Source: Bacillota bacterium (GTDB lineage: Bacteria; Sysuimicrobiota; Sysuimicrobiia; Sysuimicrobiales; Segetimicrobiaceae). From it: a stretch of 55,370 nucleotides of DNA. Positions 24,438 through 32,648 of this stretch are shown one piece after another. A program made the translations under genes and the position numbers. The notes under the pieces are model-generated. The model saw only the letters and a program-made list of their open reading frames with translations, ran no database searches and was not told where the DNA came from. Location of the stretch: the NCBI GenBank assembly GCA_021324255.1, contig JAJPJL010000023.1, positions 1 through 55,370 on the forward strand. Reading direction: 5' to 3'. Every line of letters begins with the position of its first letter. Positions within the stretch are counted from its first letter, which is position 1.

Positions 24438-26162
24438 CTACTTGCGGGCGAGATAGTCGCCCAGGACGAGCGCGTCCATTCGCGTCCGGAGAAAGCACTC
24501 GATGGCCTCCTCCGGGGTGCAGACGATCGGCTCGTTCTCGTTGAAGGACGTGTTCAAGATCACCGGCACGCCCGTGATCCGCTCGAATTCCTTGATGAGG
24601 CGCCAGTAGCGTGGGTTGGCCTGCCGGTCCACGGTTTGCAGCCGGCCGGTGCCGTCCACGTGGGTGACCGCGGGGATCACGCCGCGCTTGTCCGGCAGCA
24701 CCTGGTACACCTTGACCATGAACGGGTCGGGGTACGTCTGATCGAAATAGTCGCCGACGGCCTCGAGCGTCACCGACGGCGCGAACGGCCGGAACGGCTC
24801 GCGGTGCTTGATGCGGGCGTTGAGAATGTCCTTCATGTCGGCGCGCCGGGGGTCCGCGACGATGCTGCGGTTGCCGAGCGCGCGCGGGCCCCACTCCATG
24901 CGCCCCTGGAACCAGCCCACGACGTTGCCGTCGGCGACGAGCCGGGCCGCGCGCCGCGCGACCCCGTCGGCGTCCAGCGACTCCGCCGCGATCCCGGCGC
25001 GATCCAGGGCCCGGGCGATGTGGTCGGCGTCGAACTCCGGCCCCGTGTAGGCCCGGTCCATGACGTACCGGCGGGGCCGGCCGAGCACGTGGTGGTAGAG
25101 GTAGTAGCAGACGCCGAGCGCGGTCCCCGCGTCGTTGGCGGCCGGCTGGATGTAGATGTCGGTGAACGGGGTCTCGGGCAGGACCTTGCCGTTGAACGCG
25201 CTGTTCAGCGCGACGCCGCCCGCGAGGCACAGCGCCCGTTCCCCGGTGTCCCGCGCCAGCCGCCGCACCAGGGCGAATTCCCCCTCCTCGAGCATCGCCT
25301 GCAGCGAAGCGGCGACGTCCCGGTGGTGGTCGGTGAGGGGCTCGCCGGGTCCGCGCGGCGGGCCGAACACGTCGACGAACTTCTCGGAGTACATCGTGCC
25401 GATCTCCGGCGCCCCCTCGTCGAACGTCATCGAGACGCCGGCGGCGTGGTGGACGAAGTAGTCGAGGTCCAGCTCGAACGTCCCGTCCTGCTGGAGGCGG
25501 ACGATCTTCCGGAACCGGTCGAGATACCGCGGCTCGCCGTACGGGGCGAGGCCCATGACCTTGCCCTCGTCGCCGTACTTCGGGAAGCCGAGCCACTGGG
25601 ACGCCGCGGTGTAGATGTAGCCGAGGGAGTGCGGGAAGTTGATCTCGCCGTGGACCTCGATGCGCGTGTCCCGGCCCACGCCCCACATGGTGCTCACGAA
25701 GTCGCCCATGCCGTCCACGGACAGCACGGCGGCCCGCGCAAACGGCGATACGAACAGCGCGCTGGCCATGTGCGCGCGATGGTGCTCCACGTTGTGAAAC
25801 TGGGCCCGCAGGCGCCGGGGGTCGAGCGCGAACGCCGCGCACAGGGCCGCGTCCGGGCGGCGCACCCGGGCGGCGTTCGCCAGCCGGGCGCGGATCATCG
25901 CCGCGCTCGGGCGCCGCCGGATCGCGAACGCGACCTTTTTCAGGAGGTTGGCCTTGGGATCGCGGGAGATGCCGACGTGGTCGAGCTCGTACGGGGTGAT
26001 GCCCGCGGCTTCCAGGCAGTAGGCGATCGCACGGGTGGGGAAGCCCGCCCAGTACTTGATGCGGCGGAACCGCTCCTCCTCCGCCGCCGCGACGAGCTCG
26101 CCGTCGCGGATGAGGCAGGCCGACGATCCGCCGTGGTAGGCATTGATGCCCAGAATGTACAC
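24438..26162 (-). CDS. NodU/CmcH-family carbamoyltransferase
   Basis: 574 aa. Transfers a carbamoyl group from carbamoyl phosphate, through carbamoyl-AMP, to a hydroxyl of a sugar or antibiotic. N-terminal ASKHA-like domain: ILGINAYHGGSSACLIRDG, AAAEEERFRRIKY, metal-site VEHHRAHMAS, and LCLAGGVALNSAFNGKVL. C-terminal domain: GWFQGRMEWGPRALGNRSI and NTSFNENEPIVCTPEEA. It lies 9 bases downstream of the SIS-isomerase gene and after the GHMP kinase, so the acceptor is probably a heptose or another sugar of the surface glycan (inference); nodulation-factor or antibiotic roles are less likely here. Confidence 0.92.
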   Translation of the reverse strand: MYILGINAYHGGSSACLIRDGELVAAAEEERFRRIKYWAGFPTRAIAYCLEAAGITPYELDHVGISRDPKANLLKKVAFAIRRRPSAAMIRARLANAARVRRPDAALCAAFALDPRRLRAQFHNVEHHRAHMASALFVSPFARAAVLSVDGMGDFVSTMWGVGRDTRIEVHGEINFPHSLGYIYTAASQWLGFPKYGDEGKVMGLAPYGEPRYLDRFRKIVRLQQDGTFELDLDYFVHHAAGVSMTFDEGAPEIGTMYSEKFVDVFGPPRGPGEPLTDHHRDVAASLQAMLEEGEFALVRRLARDTGERALCLAGGVALNSAFNGKVLPETPFTDIYIQPAANDAGTALGVCYYLYHHVLGRPRRYVMDRAYTGPEFDADHIARALDRAGIAAESLDADGVARRAARLVADGNVVGWFQGRMEWGPRALGNRSIVADPRRADMKDILNARIKHREPFRPFAPSVTLEAVGDYFDQTYPDPFMVKVYQVLPDKRGVIPAVTHVDGTGRLQTVDRQANPRYWRLIKEFERITGVPVILNTSFNENEPIVCTPEEAIECFLRTRMDALVLGDYLARK

Positions 26163-26171
26163 GCGCCGCCC

Positions 26172-26831
26172 TCAGGTCCGGCGCGGCGTCCGGGTTCGGG
26201 CGGCCCGGCGGACCGCGGCCCGGCGAACCGCAGGCCGGCCCGCGCGGTCCAGGGCGTCCTTGAGATACACCGTCAGGATGTGGCCGATCGCCAGGTGCGT
26301 GTCCTCCACGATCTCGTATTCGCGGCTCGGGACGACGACGGCGAGGTCCGCGAGCGCCCGGAGCTCGCCGCCCGGGTGGCCCACGAGCGCGATCACCGCC
26401 GCGCCGGCCGCCCGCGCCGCCCGCGCCGCGGCCACCATGTTGGGGGAGGTGCCGCTCACGGACAGCAGCACCGCGGCGTCGCCCGGCCGGGCGTGCGTGC
26501 TCACTTGCTCCGCAAAGACGCGGTCGTACCCGTGGTCGTTGCCCCACGCCGTGAGCACCGCCGGGTCGCACAACGACAGCGTGCGAATGCGCCGCGCGCC
26601 GGGGCGCGGCGGGCGGCCGCGCGTGGACTTGCCGAGGTCGAGCGCCATGTGCGACGCCGTGGCGGCGCTGCCGCCGTTGCCGGCGAGCAGGATGGTCCCC
26701 CCGGCCAGGGCGACGCGGTGCAGGCGATCCGCGACGGCCGCGACCTCCTTCGCCGCGACCGCGTCCAGGCAGGCCCGCAGCCGGGACGCGTAGGCTTCCA
26801 CCGCGCGGCGCGCGGCGTCATTCCTCGACAT
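26172..26831 (-). CDS. gmhA: SIS-domain sugar isomerase, GmhA-like (sedoheptulose-7-phosphate isomerase)
   Basis: 219 aa. SIS fold with GGTILLAGNGGSAATASHMA, 'LDLGKSTRG', 'AVLLSVSGTSPNMVAAARAA' and 'VEDTHLAIGHILTVYLKDAL' (the E-x2-H zinc region of GmhA). GmhA makes D-glycero-D-manno-heptose 7-phosphate from sedoheptulose 7-phosphate. The C-terminal 20 residues are Arg-rich. ATG 26831 lies inside the end of the kinase gene (14-base overlap), matching the usual GmhA-HddA pairing. A different phosphosugar cannot be excluded. Confidence 0.82.
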   Translation of the reverse strand: MSRNDAARRAVEAYASRLRACLDAVAAKEVAAVADRLHRVALAGGTILLAGNGGSAATASHMALDLGKSTRGRPPRPGARRIRTLSLCDPAVLTAWGNDHGYDRVFAEQVSTHARPGDAAVLLSVSGTSPNMVAAARAARAAGAAVIALVGHPGGELRALADLAVVVPSREYEIVEDTHLAIGHILTVYLKDALDRAGRPAVRRAAVRRAARTRTPRRT

Positions 26832-27810
26832 AGATGATCCGGCTCCCTTGCGGCTCGAACCTGAACGGCACCGGACGCAGTTCCGGAAGCGCCCGGCGGA
26901 TCGCGTCGTGGCGCTCAGGCGACGCAAATAATAGCAAAAAGCCGCCGCCGCCCGCGCCGAGGATCTTGCCGCCGGCCGCGCCGGCCGCGCGGGCCCGCGC
27001 GTACCAGGCGTCGATCTCGGGCGAGGTGATCCCCGGGGCGAGGGTCTGCTTGAGCCGCCAGCCGGCCTCCAGGATCTCGCCCACGGCATCGAGCTGCTGC
27101 TCGAGCAGCGCCGCGCGCAGGTCCAGGGCGAGATCTCGCACTCGCGCCGCGCTTGCGCGGACGGTCGCGTCCTCGCGCAGGTTGCGGCCCTGTTCCTGGA
27201 GGATCGCGTCCGCGCTGCGGGTGAGGCCGGTGTACAGGAGGAGGAAGCACGTCTGGAGGCGCTCGCGGAACGCCGCGCTCATGACGAGCGGTTCGACGCG
27301 GACGCCGTCCGCGTCGAACCGCATGAACTGGAGGCCGCCGTAGGCGGCGATGTACTGATCCTGCTTGCCGATGGGCTTGCCGCACCGCTGGAGCTCGATC
27401 TCGCAGGCTTCCTCGGCGAGGCGCTGCGCGCCCGCGTGTCGGCCCGCATACGCGTGCAGCGCGTGCAGCAGCCCGACCGTGTAGGTGCTGCTGGAGCCGA
27501 GCCCGGTGCCGCGCGAGGGGATGTCGGAAATCGACGTGATCTCGATGCCGCCCGGGACCCCGACCATCCGCAGGGCCTCTCGGATGAGCTCGTGGCGCAG
27601 GTCATCGACGCGGTCGACCATTTCCGTGACGGAATAGCTCGCCCGAATCCGGTCGTCGAACTTCTTGTTCACGGTGATGTAGATGTACTTGTTGATCGCG
27701 GTCGTGACGACGGCGCCGGGCTCGCGCCCGTAGAAGGCCGGCAGATCGGAGCCGCCGCCCGCGAAGCTGATCCGCAGGGGAGTGCGCGAAATGATCACGC
27801 GCTCAACCAT
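26818..27810 (-). CDS. hddA: GHMP kinase, D-glycero-D-manno-heptose 7-phosphate kinase (HddA-like)
   Basis: 330 aa. N-terminal 'ISRTPLRISFAGGGSDLPAF' is the HddA-type opening, the GHMP phosphate loop is SRGTGLGSSSTYTVGLL, and motif 3 near the end is GAAGGKILGAGGGGFLLLF. It would phosphorylate heptose 7-phosphate at C1 on the way to GDP- or ADP-heptose. ATG 27810 is used; a TTG six codons upstream is less likely. It is the first gene of the minus-strand kinase-isomerase-carbamoyltransferase-propeller operon. A nucleotidyltransferase and phosphatase (HddC, GmhB) are not in this window. Confidence 0.87.
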   Translation of the reverse strand: MVERVIISRTPLRISFAGGGSDLPAFYGREPGAVVTTAINKYIYITVNKKFDDRIRASYSVTEMVDRVDDLRHELIREALRMVGVPGGIEITSISDIPSRGTGLGSSSTYTVGLLHALHAYAGRHAGAQRLAEEACEIELQRCGKPIGKQDQYIAAYGGLQFMRFDADGVRVEPLVMSAAFRERLQTCFLLLYTGLTRSADAILQEQGRNLREDATVRASAARVRDLALDLRAALLEQQLDAVGEILEAGWRLKQTLAPGITSPEIDAWYARARAAGAAGGKILGAGGGGFLLLFASPERHDAIRRALPELRPVPFRFEPQGSRIIYVEE

Positions 27811-27860
27811 TCGGGCCGGTGCGGCCAAATCCTGGCACCGTGACGCGTCCGCGGCGTCGC

Positions 27861-27890
27861 TTGCCGCTCCGGCGATGCCTAGCGTATAAT
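27861..27890 (+). promoter_or_regulatory. Promoter for the LpxB-like operon; implies a leaderless mRNA
   Basis: TTGCCG (27861-27866), an 18-base spacer, and a perfect TATAAT (27885-27890). Six bases later is the GTG start codon at 27897, exactly where transcription should begin. There is no ribosome site, so the transcript would be leaderless. It is the clearest promoter in the window. Confidence 0.65.
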
Positions 27891-27896
27891 CCAGGC

Positions 27897-29162
27897 GTGG
27901 CGGCGTCCCGCGGTTCTGTCGCTCCGCCGAAGGCCTTTCCCGCCGACAGCGTTGGAGCTCGTGCCTCCGCGGACCTGGTGATCGTTTCGAGCGGTCCCGG
28001 CGAGGTGTCGAATTGGGCGGTGCCGATGGCCCAGGCCGCGGCGGCGTGGGCCCGCGAGCGCGGCACGCCGCTCGGCATCTCGCTGGTGCTTCCCCCGTGC
28101 CAGTTCGCGAGCGGGCAGGAGGCGGCGTACGCGCGCCGCCAGGGACCGTTTGCGCGCATTCTCGGTCCGGGCGCGTGCCTCGCCGTGGTCGCCGGCCTGC
28201 GCCGGCTGCCCGTCTCGAACGCCGGCTGCGTGTTGCATCTGGGCGGCGACCTGTGGTACACGGCGACGCTCGGCCGGCGCCTGCGGTTCCCCGCGTTCGC
28301 CTACGCGGAGACGGATCTTGTGCGGCGCCGGGCGCGCCGGTTTGCGCGCATCTTTCTCCCGTCGCAGGAGCTCGCCGATGCGCTCGCGTCCCGCGTCCCG
28401 CCGGAGCGGCTCGCGGTCGTCGGCGACCTCCGCGTGGACCATCTGCGGTCGTTCCGCGGCCTCGCCGGCGGGCCGAGGACCGGCACCCGCGTCGCGTTGC
28501 TGCCGGGGAGCCGCGGGTGGCTGCTCGCCGGCATGCTGCCGTTTCTGCTGGACACCGCCGGGGCCATGCGCGCGCGGCGGGCGGCGCTCCGGTTCGTCCT
28601 GATCGCGTCGCCGTTTCTTGCGCCCGACGTGCTGGAGCGCGTGGCGGGCCCGTATCGCGGGCGGCTCCAGGCGCTCGGCATCGACGTCGTGCGGGACGAC
28701 CGCCTGCGCGCCCTCGCGGAGTGCGACCTCGCGATCACCATGCCGGGCACCAACACGGTGGAGCTCGCCACCCTCGGCGTGCCGATGCTGGTCGTCGTGC
28801 CGCTCAACGAACCCGCGCGCATCCGCACCGAGGGGCTGAGCGAGTGGATCAGCCGCCTGCCGGGCCTCCGGACCGCGGTCAAGTCGGTGATCGCCTGGCG
28901 GTTTACGCGGCGCCGGCAGCTGGTCGCGTGGCCGAATCGCAAGGCGGGCCGCGAGGTGACCCCGGAGATCGTGGGCCGTCTCACGCCCGCGGACGTCGCG
29001 CACCACGCGCTCGACCTCCTCGCCGACCGCGCGCGGCTCGACCGCATCGGCGCGGAGTTGCGCGGGCTCTACGCGACGCCGCCCGGCGTGGCCCAGCGCA
29101 TGCTCGACGAGATGGCGCCGTTTCTCTCCACGCGCCCGGACCGGTGCGCCGCGCTCGCGTGA
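27897..29162 (+). CDS. LpxB-related glycosyltransferase (first of tandem pair)
   Basis: 421 aa. Starts at GTG 27897, 6 bases after a TATAAT. The family signature is at the N-terminus, ADLVIVSSGPGEVSNWAVPM, similar to the 'SNGPGEV' opening of the cyanobacterial LpxB-like proteins. Later come 'VALLPGSRGWLLAGMLPFLL' and 'CDLAITMPGTNTVELATLGV' with PMLVVVPLNEP, matching the GT-B donor-site loop of LpxB/MurG enzymes. LpxB proper joins two acylated glucosamines in lipid A; whether this one does so is unknown. GTG of the next gene overlaps its stop. Confidence 0.78.
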   Translation: MAASRGSVAPPKAFPADSVGARASADLVIVSSGPGEVSNWAVPMAQAAAAWARERGTPLGISLVLPPCQFASGQEAAYARRQGPFARILGPGACLAVVAGLRRLPVSNAGCVLHLGGDLWYTATLGRRLRFPAFAYAETDLVRRRARRFARIFLPSQELADALASRVPPERLAVVGDLRVDHLRSFRGLAGGPRTGTRVALLPGSRGWLLAGMLPFLLDTAGAMRARRAALRFVLIASPFLAPDVLERVAGPYRGRLQALGIDVVRDDRLRALAECDLAITMPGTNTVELATLGVPMLVVVPLNEPARIRTEGLSEWISRLPGLRTAVKSVIAWRFTRRRQLVAWPNRKAGREVTPEIVGRLTPADVAHHALDLLADRARLDRIGAELRGLYATPPGVAQRMLDEMAPFLSTRPDRCAALA

Positions 29163-30292
29163 AACGGTTGCTGGTCGTGAGCAACGGGTACGGAGAGGAC
29201 GTCGAGGCCGCGCAGGTCGTTCGGGCGCTCCCCGCCGGCGCCGCCCAGGTGGTTGCCTACCCGCTCGTCGGCCTCGGGCACGCGTATCCGCCCGGCGTGG
29301 AGCTGCTCGACCCGCGGCGAGAGTTTCCGAGCGGCGGCTTCGCCGCGCGGGCGGGGCCCGCCGCGCTGTGGAGCGATCTCCGCCGCGGCTGGCTCGGATT
29401 CTGGCGGGCGCAGCGGCGGACGCTCAGAGCCGAGCGCGGCCGCACGGCGCTCGCGGTGGCCGCGGGCGACGCGTATTGCCTGTGGATGACGGCGCTCGCA
29501 GGCGGGCCGCTCGTCTACCTGGCCCTGCCGCGGTCCGAGTACGTGGCCCCGCACACGGCCGCGGAGGTGTGGTTCCTCCGCCGCACGGCCTCCCGCGTGT
29601 TCACCCGAGACGAGGTCACCGCGCAGGCGCTGCGGCGGCGCGGCATTGCCGCCGAGTACCGCGGCTTCCCCCTCATGGACGCGCTGGCGCCGACCGGCGA
29701 GACGTTTGGGATCCCGCCCGGCCGGCCGGTGCTGACGCTCCTGCCCGGCAGCAAGCCCGCGGCGTTCGACAACCTGCTCCTCTTGCTCCGCGCCGCGGCG
29801 CTCGTCGCCGCGGAGAACGGCGCCCGCCCCGAGGTCCTGGTGGCGTGGGCTCCCAACCTGTCCCGCGACGACCTGCGGCGCACCGTCGAAGCCGCGGGCG
29901 GCCGGTGGGCCGGCGCGGGGCGGTGGGACTGGCACGGTCTGGAGGTCGCGCTGGCCGGCGACCGGTTCGCGGACGCGCTGGCGCGCGCGACGGTGGTGCT
30001 GGGGATGGCCGGCGCGGCGCACGAGCAGGCGGCCGGCCTGGGCAAGCCTGTCGTCGCGTTCCCCGGCACCGGCCCGCAGTTCACCGCGCGGTTTCTGCGG
30101 GAACAGCAGCGGCTGCTCGGCGACGCGCTCGTCGTCGCGCGCACGGCCGAGGAGGCGGCGGCGCTGACGGTCGCTCTGCTGCGCGACCCCGGCGAACGCG
30201 AGCGTCGCGGCCGCATCGGCCGCGAGCGCCAAGGCCCCCCGGGCGGCGCGCGGGCGATTGCGGAGTATCTCCTGGAAAGCCTCGGCGCTTGA
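29159..30292 (+). CDS. Lipid-A-disaccharide synthase-related protein (TIGR03492-like, second of tandem pair)
   Basis: 377 aa from GTG 29159 (GTGA overlap with the preceding stop). N-terminal 'KRLLVVSNGYGEDVEAAQVV' is the hallmark of the LpxB-related family. Also visible: 'AVAAGDAYCLWMTALAGG', 'FTRDEVTAQALRRRGI', 'VLTLLPGSKPAAFDNLLLLL' and 'ATVVLGMAGAAHEQAAGLGK' followed by VVAFPGTGPQFT. The pair of LpxB-like genes may act in sequence or as a complex at the inner membrane on a lipid-linked sugar (inference). The downstream ArnT-like gene begins in its stop codon. Confidence 0.8.
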   Translation: MKRLLVVSNGYGEDVEAAQVVRALPAGAAQVVAYPLVGLGHAYPPGVELLDPRREFPSGGFAARAGPAALWSDLRRGWLGFWRAQRRTLRAERGRTALAVAAGDAYCLWMTALAGGPLVYLALPRSEYVAPHTAAEVWFLRRTASRVFTRDEVTAQALRRRGIAAEYRGFPLMDALAPTGETFGIPPGRPVLTLLPGSKPAAFDNLLLLLRAAALVAAENGARPEVLVAWAPNLSRDDLRRTVEAAGGRWAGAGRWDWHGLEVALAGDRFADALARATVVLGMAGAAHEQAAGLGKPVVAFPGTGPQFTARFLREQQRLLGDALVVARTAEEAAALTVALLRDPGERERRGRIGRERQGPPGGARAIAEYLLESLGA

Positions 30293-31878
30293 CGGCGCGC
30301 GAGCGGCTGTGGACGTGCGCCCTGCTGGCCGGCGTCGCCGCGCTGACGTTCTATCGGCTCGGCGCGGGCTCCCTGTGGGATCAGGACGAGACGAAGTACG
30401 CCGAGGTCGTCCGCGAGCTCCTCCAGCGGGGCGACTGGATCACGCTGTTCGTGAACGGAGCGCCCTGGTACGTGCACCCGCCGTTCTACATGTGGGTGAC
30501 CGCGCTCACGGCGCGCGTGGCCGGCCTCAGCGAGTTCACCGTGCGATTCTGGTCCGGGGCCTTCAGCGTCGCGGCGGTGTACGCCACGGTGCTGATCGGC
30601 TGCGAGTTGTTTGGGGCCCGCGCCGGGCTGGTCGCGGGCGCGCTGCTCGCCACCACGCTGCACTTCCTCGTCCAGTCGCGCCTCGCCGTGTTCGACACCG
30701 TGCTGCTGGCCTGGATGCTGTTCGCGGTGCACGCGTTTCTCCGCGCGTACCGGACCGGCCGCCGCGGTGACTACCTGCGGTTCTTCCTCTACTGCGGGCT
30801 CGCCACGCTGACCAAGGGGCCGATCGGCCTGGTGCTCCCGGGGCTCGCGGCCGCCGCGTTCGTCACGGTCCGCGGCGCGTGGGGCCGGTGGCGCGAGGTG
30901 CCCTGGACGTCCGGCCTGGCCGTGTACGCGGTGGTCGGCCTGTCGTGGTACGGCGTGGAGACGTGGCTGCACGGGCGCGCGTTTGCGTTCGCGGTGTTTG
31001 GCTACTATGGGCTCGGCCGGTTCTTCGGGGTCGTGGAGAACCAGGCCGGACCGTGGTACTACTACGTGCCCATCGTGCTCGCGGGGGCCTTTCCATGGAC
31101 CGCGTTCTGGCCGGCCGCGGCGGCGTTCCACGGCCGCCGGCTGAGACACGACGGCAGCCTGTTTGTCGCGCTGTGGTGTGTGCTGACCTTGGTCTTCTAC
31201 TCCGTCGCGGGGACCAAGCTCCCAAACTATGTCCTCCCAATCTACCCGCTCGCCGCGGTCGGCGTGGCCAGTTGGTGGGAGGCGTCCGAGGCATCGGCGC
31301 GCGCGAAGGGCGCGGCCGGCGTCTCCGTGGGCCTGCTCGTCGTGCTGCTTGGTGGGGTGTGTTGGGGCGTCGCCGGGTATCTGGCGCGTCTCTACCCCGA
31401 CCGGTTCCACGCGCTCGGGCACGTGCTGATCTGGCCGGCGGCGGCGCTCGCGGCCGGCGTCGCGGCGGTGGGGGTGCTCTGGGCCTGGGGAGCGTGGCGC
31501 GCGGCGCCCGTGGCGCTGTGCGCGGCCATGGCGCTCACGTGGCTCGGGGTGATCGCCGGGATCGCCCCGGTCGTGGACGCGGCGAAGCCCATGAAGCCGC
31601 TCGCGCTCCAAATCCGCGGCGCGCTCACGCCGGGGGACCGTATCGTCGGCTACCGGTTCGACATCTACGCGTCGCTGATCTACTATACCGGCCATCACGT
31701 CGATTGGATCGACGATCCGGGCGCGCTGCGCGCCGCGGTGTGCGCCCCGGGGCGGGTGTTTGTCGTGGGCGACGCCGGCGAACTCGCCCGCGTGCCGCTC
31801 CCCGGGACGCGCGTGTTCGCCGAGCGCGGGGGCGTCCGGATCCTCGTGAAGCCGGCGGGCGAGCGCTGCGGGCCGTAG
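30289..31878 (+). CDS. ArnT-like GT39/GT83 membrane glycosyltransferase
   Basis: 529 aa, about 11-12 transmembrane helices. The ArnT motif is clear: SLWDQDETKYAEVVRELL, then 'TLFVNGAPWYVHPPFYMW', 'LATLTKGPIGLVLPGLAA' and 'GTKLPNYVLPIYPLAAVG'. ArnT-type enzymes transfer a sugar from undecaprenyl phosphate to lipid A or an equivalent glycolipid in the outer leaflet of the inner membrane. Start TTG 30289 overlaps the upstream stop (TTGA), with GGAAA about 10 nt before; no better start is in frame nearby. It forms one operon with the two LpxB-like genes, supporting a lipid-A-like substrate. Confidence 0.87.
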   Translation: MTARERLWTCALLAGVAALTFYRLGAGSLWDQDETKYAEVVRELLQRGDWITLFVNGAPWYVHPPFYMWVTALTARVAGLSEFTVRFWSGAFSVAAVYATVLIGCELFGARAGLVAGALLATTLHFLVQSRLAVFDTVLLAWMLFAVHAFLRAYRTGRRGDYLRFFLYCGLATLTKGPIGLVLPGLAAAAFVTVRGAWGRWREVPWTSGLAVYAVVGLSWYGVETWLHGRAFAFAVFGYYGLGRFFGVVENQAGPWYYYVPIVLAGAFPWTAFWPAAAAFHGRRLRHDGSLFVALWCVLTLVFYSVAGTKLPNYVLPIYPLAAVGVASWWEASEASARAKGAAGVSVGLLVVLLGGVCWGVAGYLARLYPDRFHALGHVLIWPAAALAAGVAAVGVLWAWGAWRAAPVALCAAMALTWLGVIAGIAPVVDAAKPMKPLALQIRGALTPGDRIVGYRFDIYASLIYYTGHHVDWIDDPGALRAAVCAPGRVFVVGDAGELARVPLPGTRVFAERGGVRILVKPAGERCGP

Positions 31879-31964
31879 CGGCCGGTCAGGAACCCCGGCG
31901 CCGGGTCCTCCGTTTCTCAAGGGAGGTGCCGGACCACCAACGACGGTGTCGAGAGGAGCCGGAC

Positions 31965-32480
31965 GTGCGTATCCTGTACGCGGTGAGCGGACTGGCGCTC
32001 GCGGTGAGCACGTTATGGGCGTGGACGGCGGCCGTTGCCCAGTCGCCGCCCGCGCCGTTTCCCGATGTGCCGCCGTGGCACTGGGCGTACCAGGCCGTGC
32101 TGCGCGACGAGCAGGCGGGGCTCGTGATCGGCTATCCGGCCAGCCCGGCGGAGCTCGTGGCGACGTCGATCACGCAGGTGTACGACAGCTTTGCGCACGC
32201 GCACGCGACCGGCGCGCAGGCTTGGGCCGAACGCTTCACGTACAACCGGCCCGCGACCTGGCCGGGGCCGCTCGAGCGCTCACAGGTCACCGGGTTTACG
32301 CTGACCGACCTGCGGCCGGTCGTCACGGGGGACACCGCGACCGCGACGTTCAACGCGAGCGTCACCACCGCCGGCGCGGGCACCGCGGTGACGCCGATGC
32401 GCGTCAGCCTGCGATTCATGGACGGTGACTGGAAGATCGATTACGGGACGCTCGCGCAGGGCAGCTCGCTCTTTCGCTGA
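31965..32480 (+). CDS. Secreted protein with a partial SLH domain
   Basis: 171 aa from GTG 31965 (AGAGGAG about 7 nt upstream). Signal peptide (VSGLALAVSTLWAWTAAVAQ) ends near residue 23. The next 30 residues match the first half of an S-layer homology repeat (FPDVPPWHWAYQAVLRDEQ then GLVIGYP). The rest (about 60-171) is an alpha/beta domain ending 'MRVSLRFMDGDWKIDYGTLA', like SnoaL/NTF2-type secreted domains. A single incomplete SLH is unlikely to anchor on its own. It stands 86 bases after the ArnT-like gene; a 6-bp hairpin (32485-32501, GCGGGC/GCCCGC) follows its stop. Confidence 0.72.
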   Translation: MRILYAVSGLALAVSTLWAWTAAVAQSPPAPFPDVPPWHWAYQAVLRDEQAGLVIGYPASPAELVATSITQVYDSFAHAHATGAQAWAERFTYNRPATWPGPLERSQVTGFTLTDLRPVVTGDTATATFNASVTTAGAGTAVTPMRVSLRFMDGDWKIDYGTLAQGSSLFR

Positions 32481-32648
32481 CGTGGCGGGCGGCCTGCCCG
32501 CGGGACATTAACGAAAGAGCGCAACTGCGTAAATAGCGAAGTAGTTATTTCTGGGGGGCGAAAATATCGGCCTCAGAGTGATGGATCCCGGCGCCACCCC
32601 ACTGCGCCCGCGACAACGCCGGCGAGGCGCTGGGGTCTCGCCGGGGGC

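Noticed and set aside
24289-26571. A 760-codon minus-strand frame out of phase with the carbamoyltransferase
   Set aside because: Overlaps the carbamoyltransferase and SIS genes completely and shows only Arg/Gly/Pro-rich sequence.
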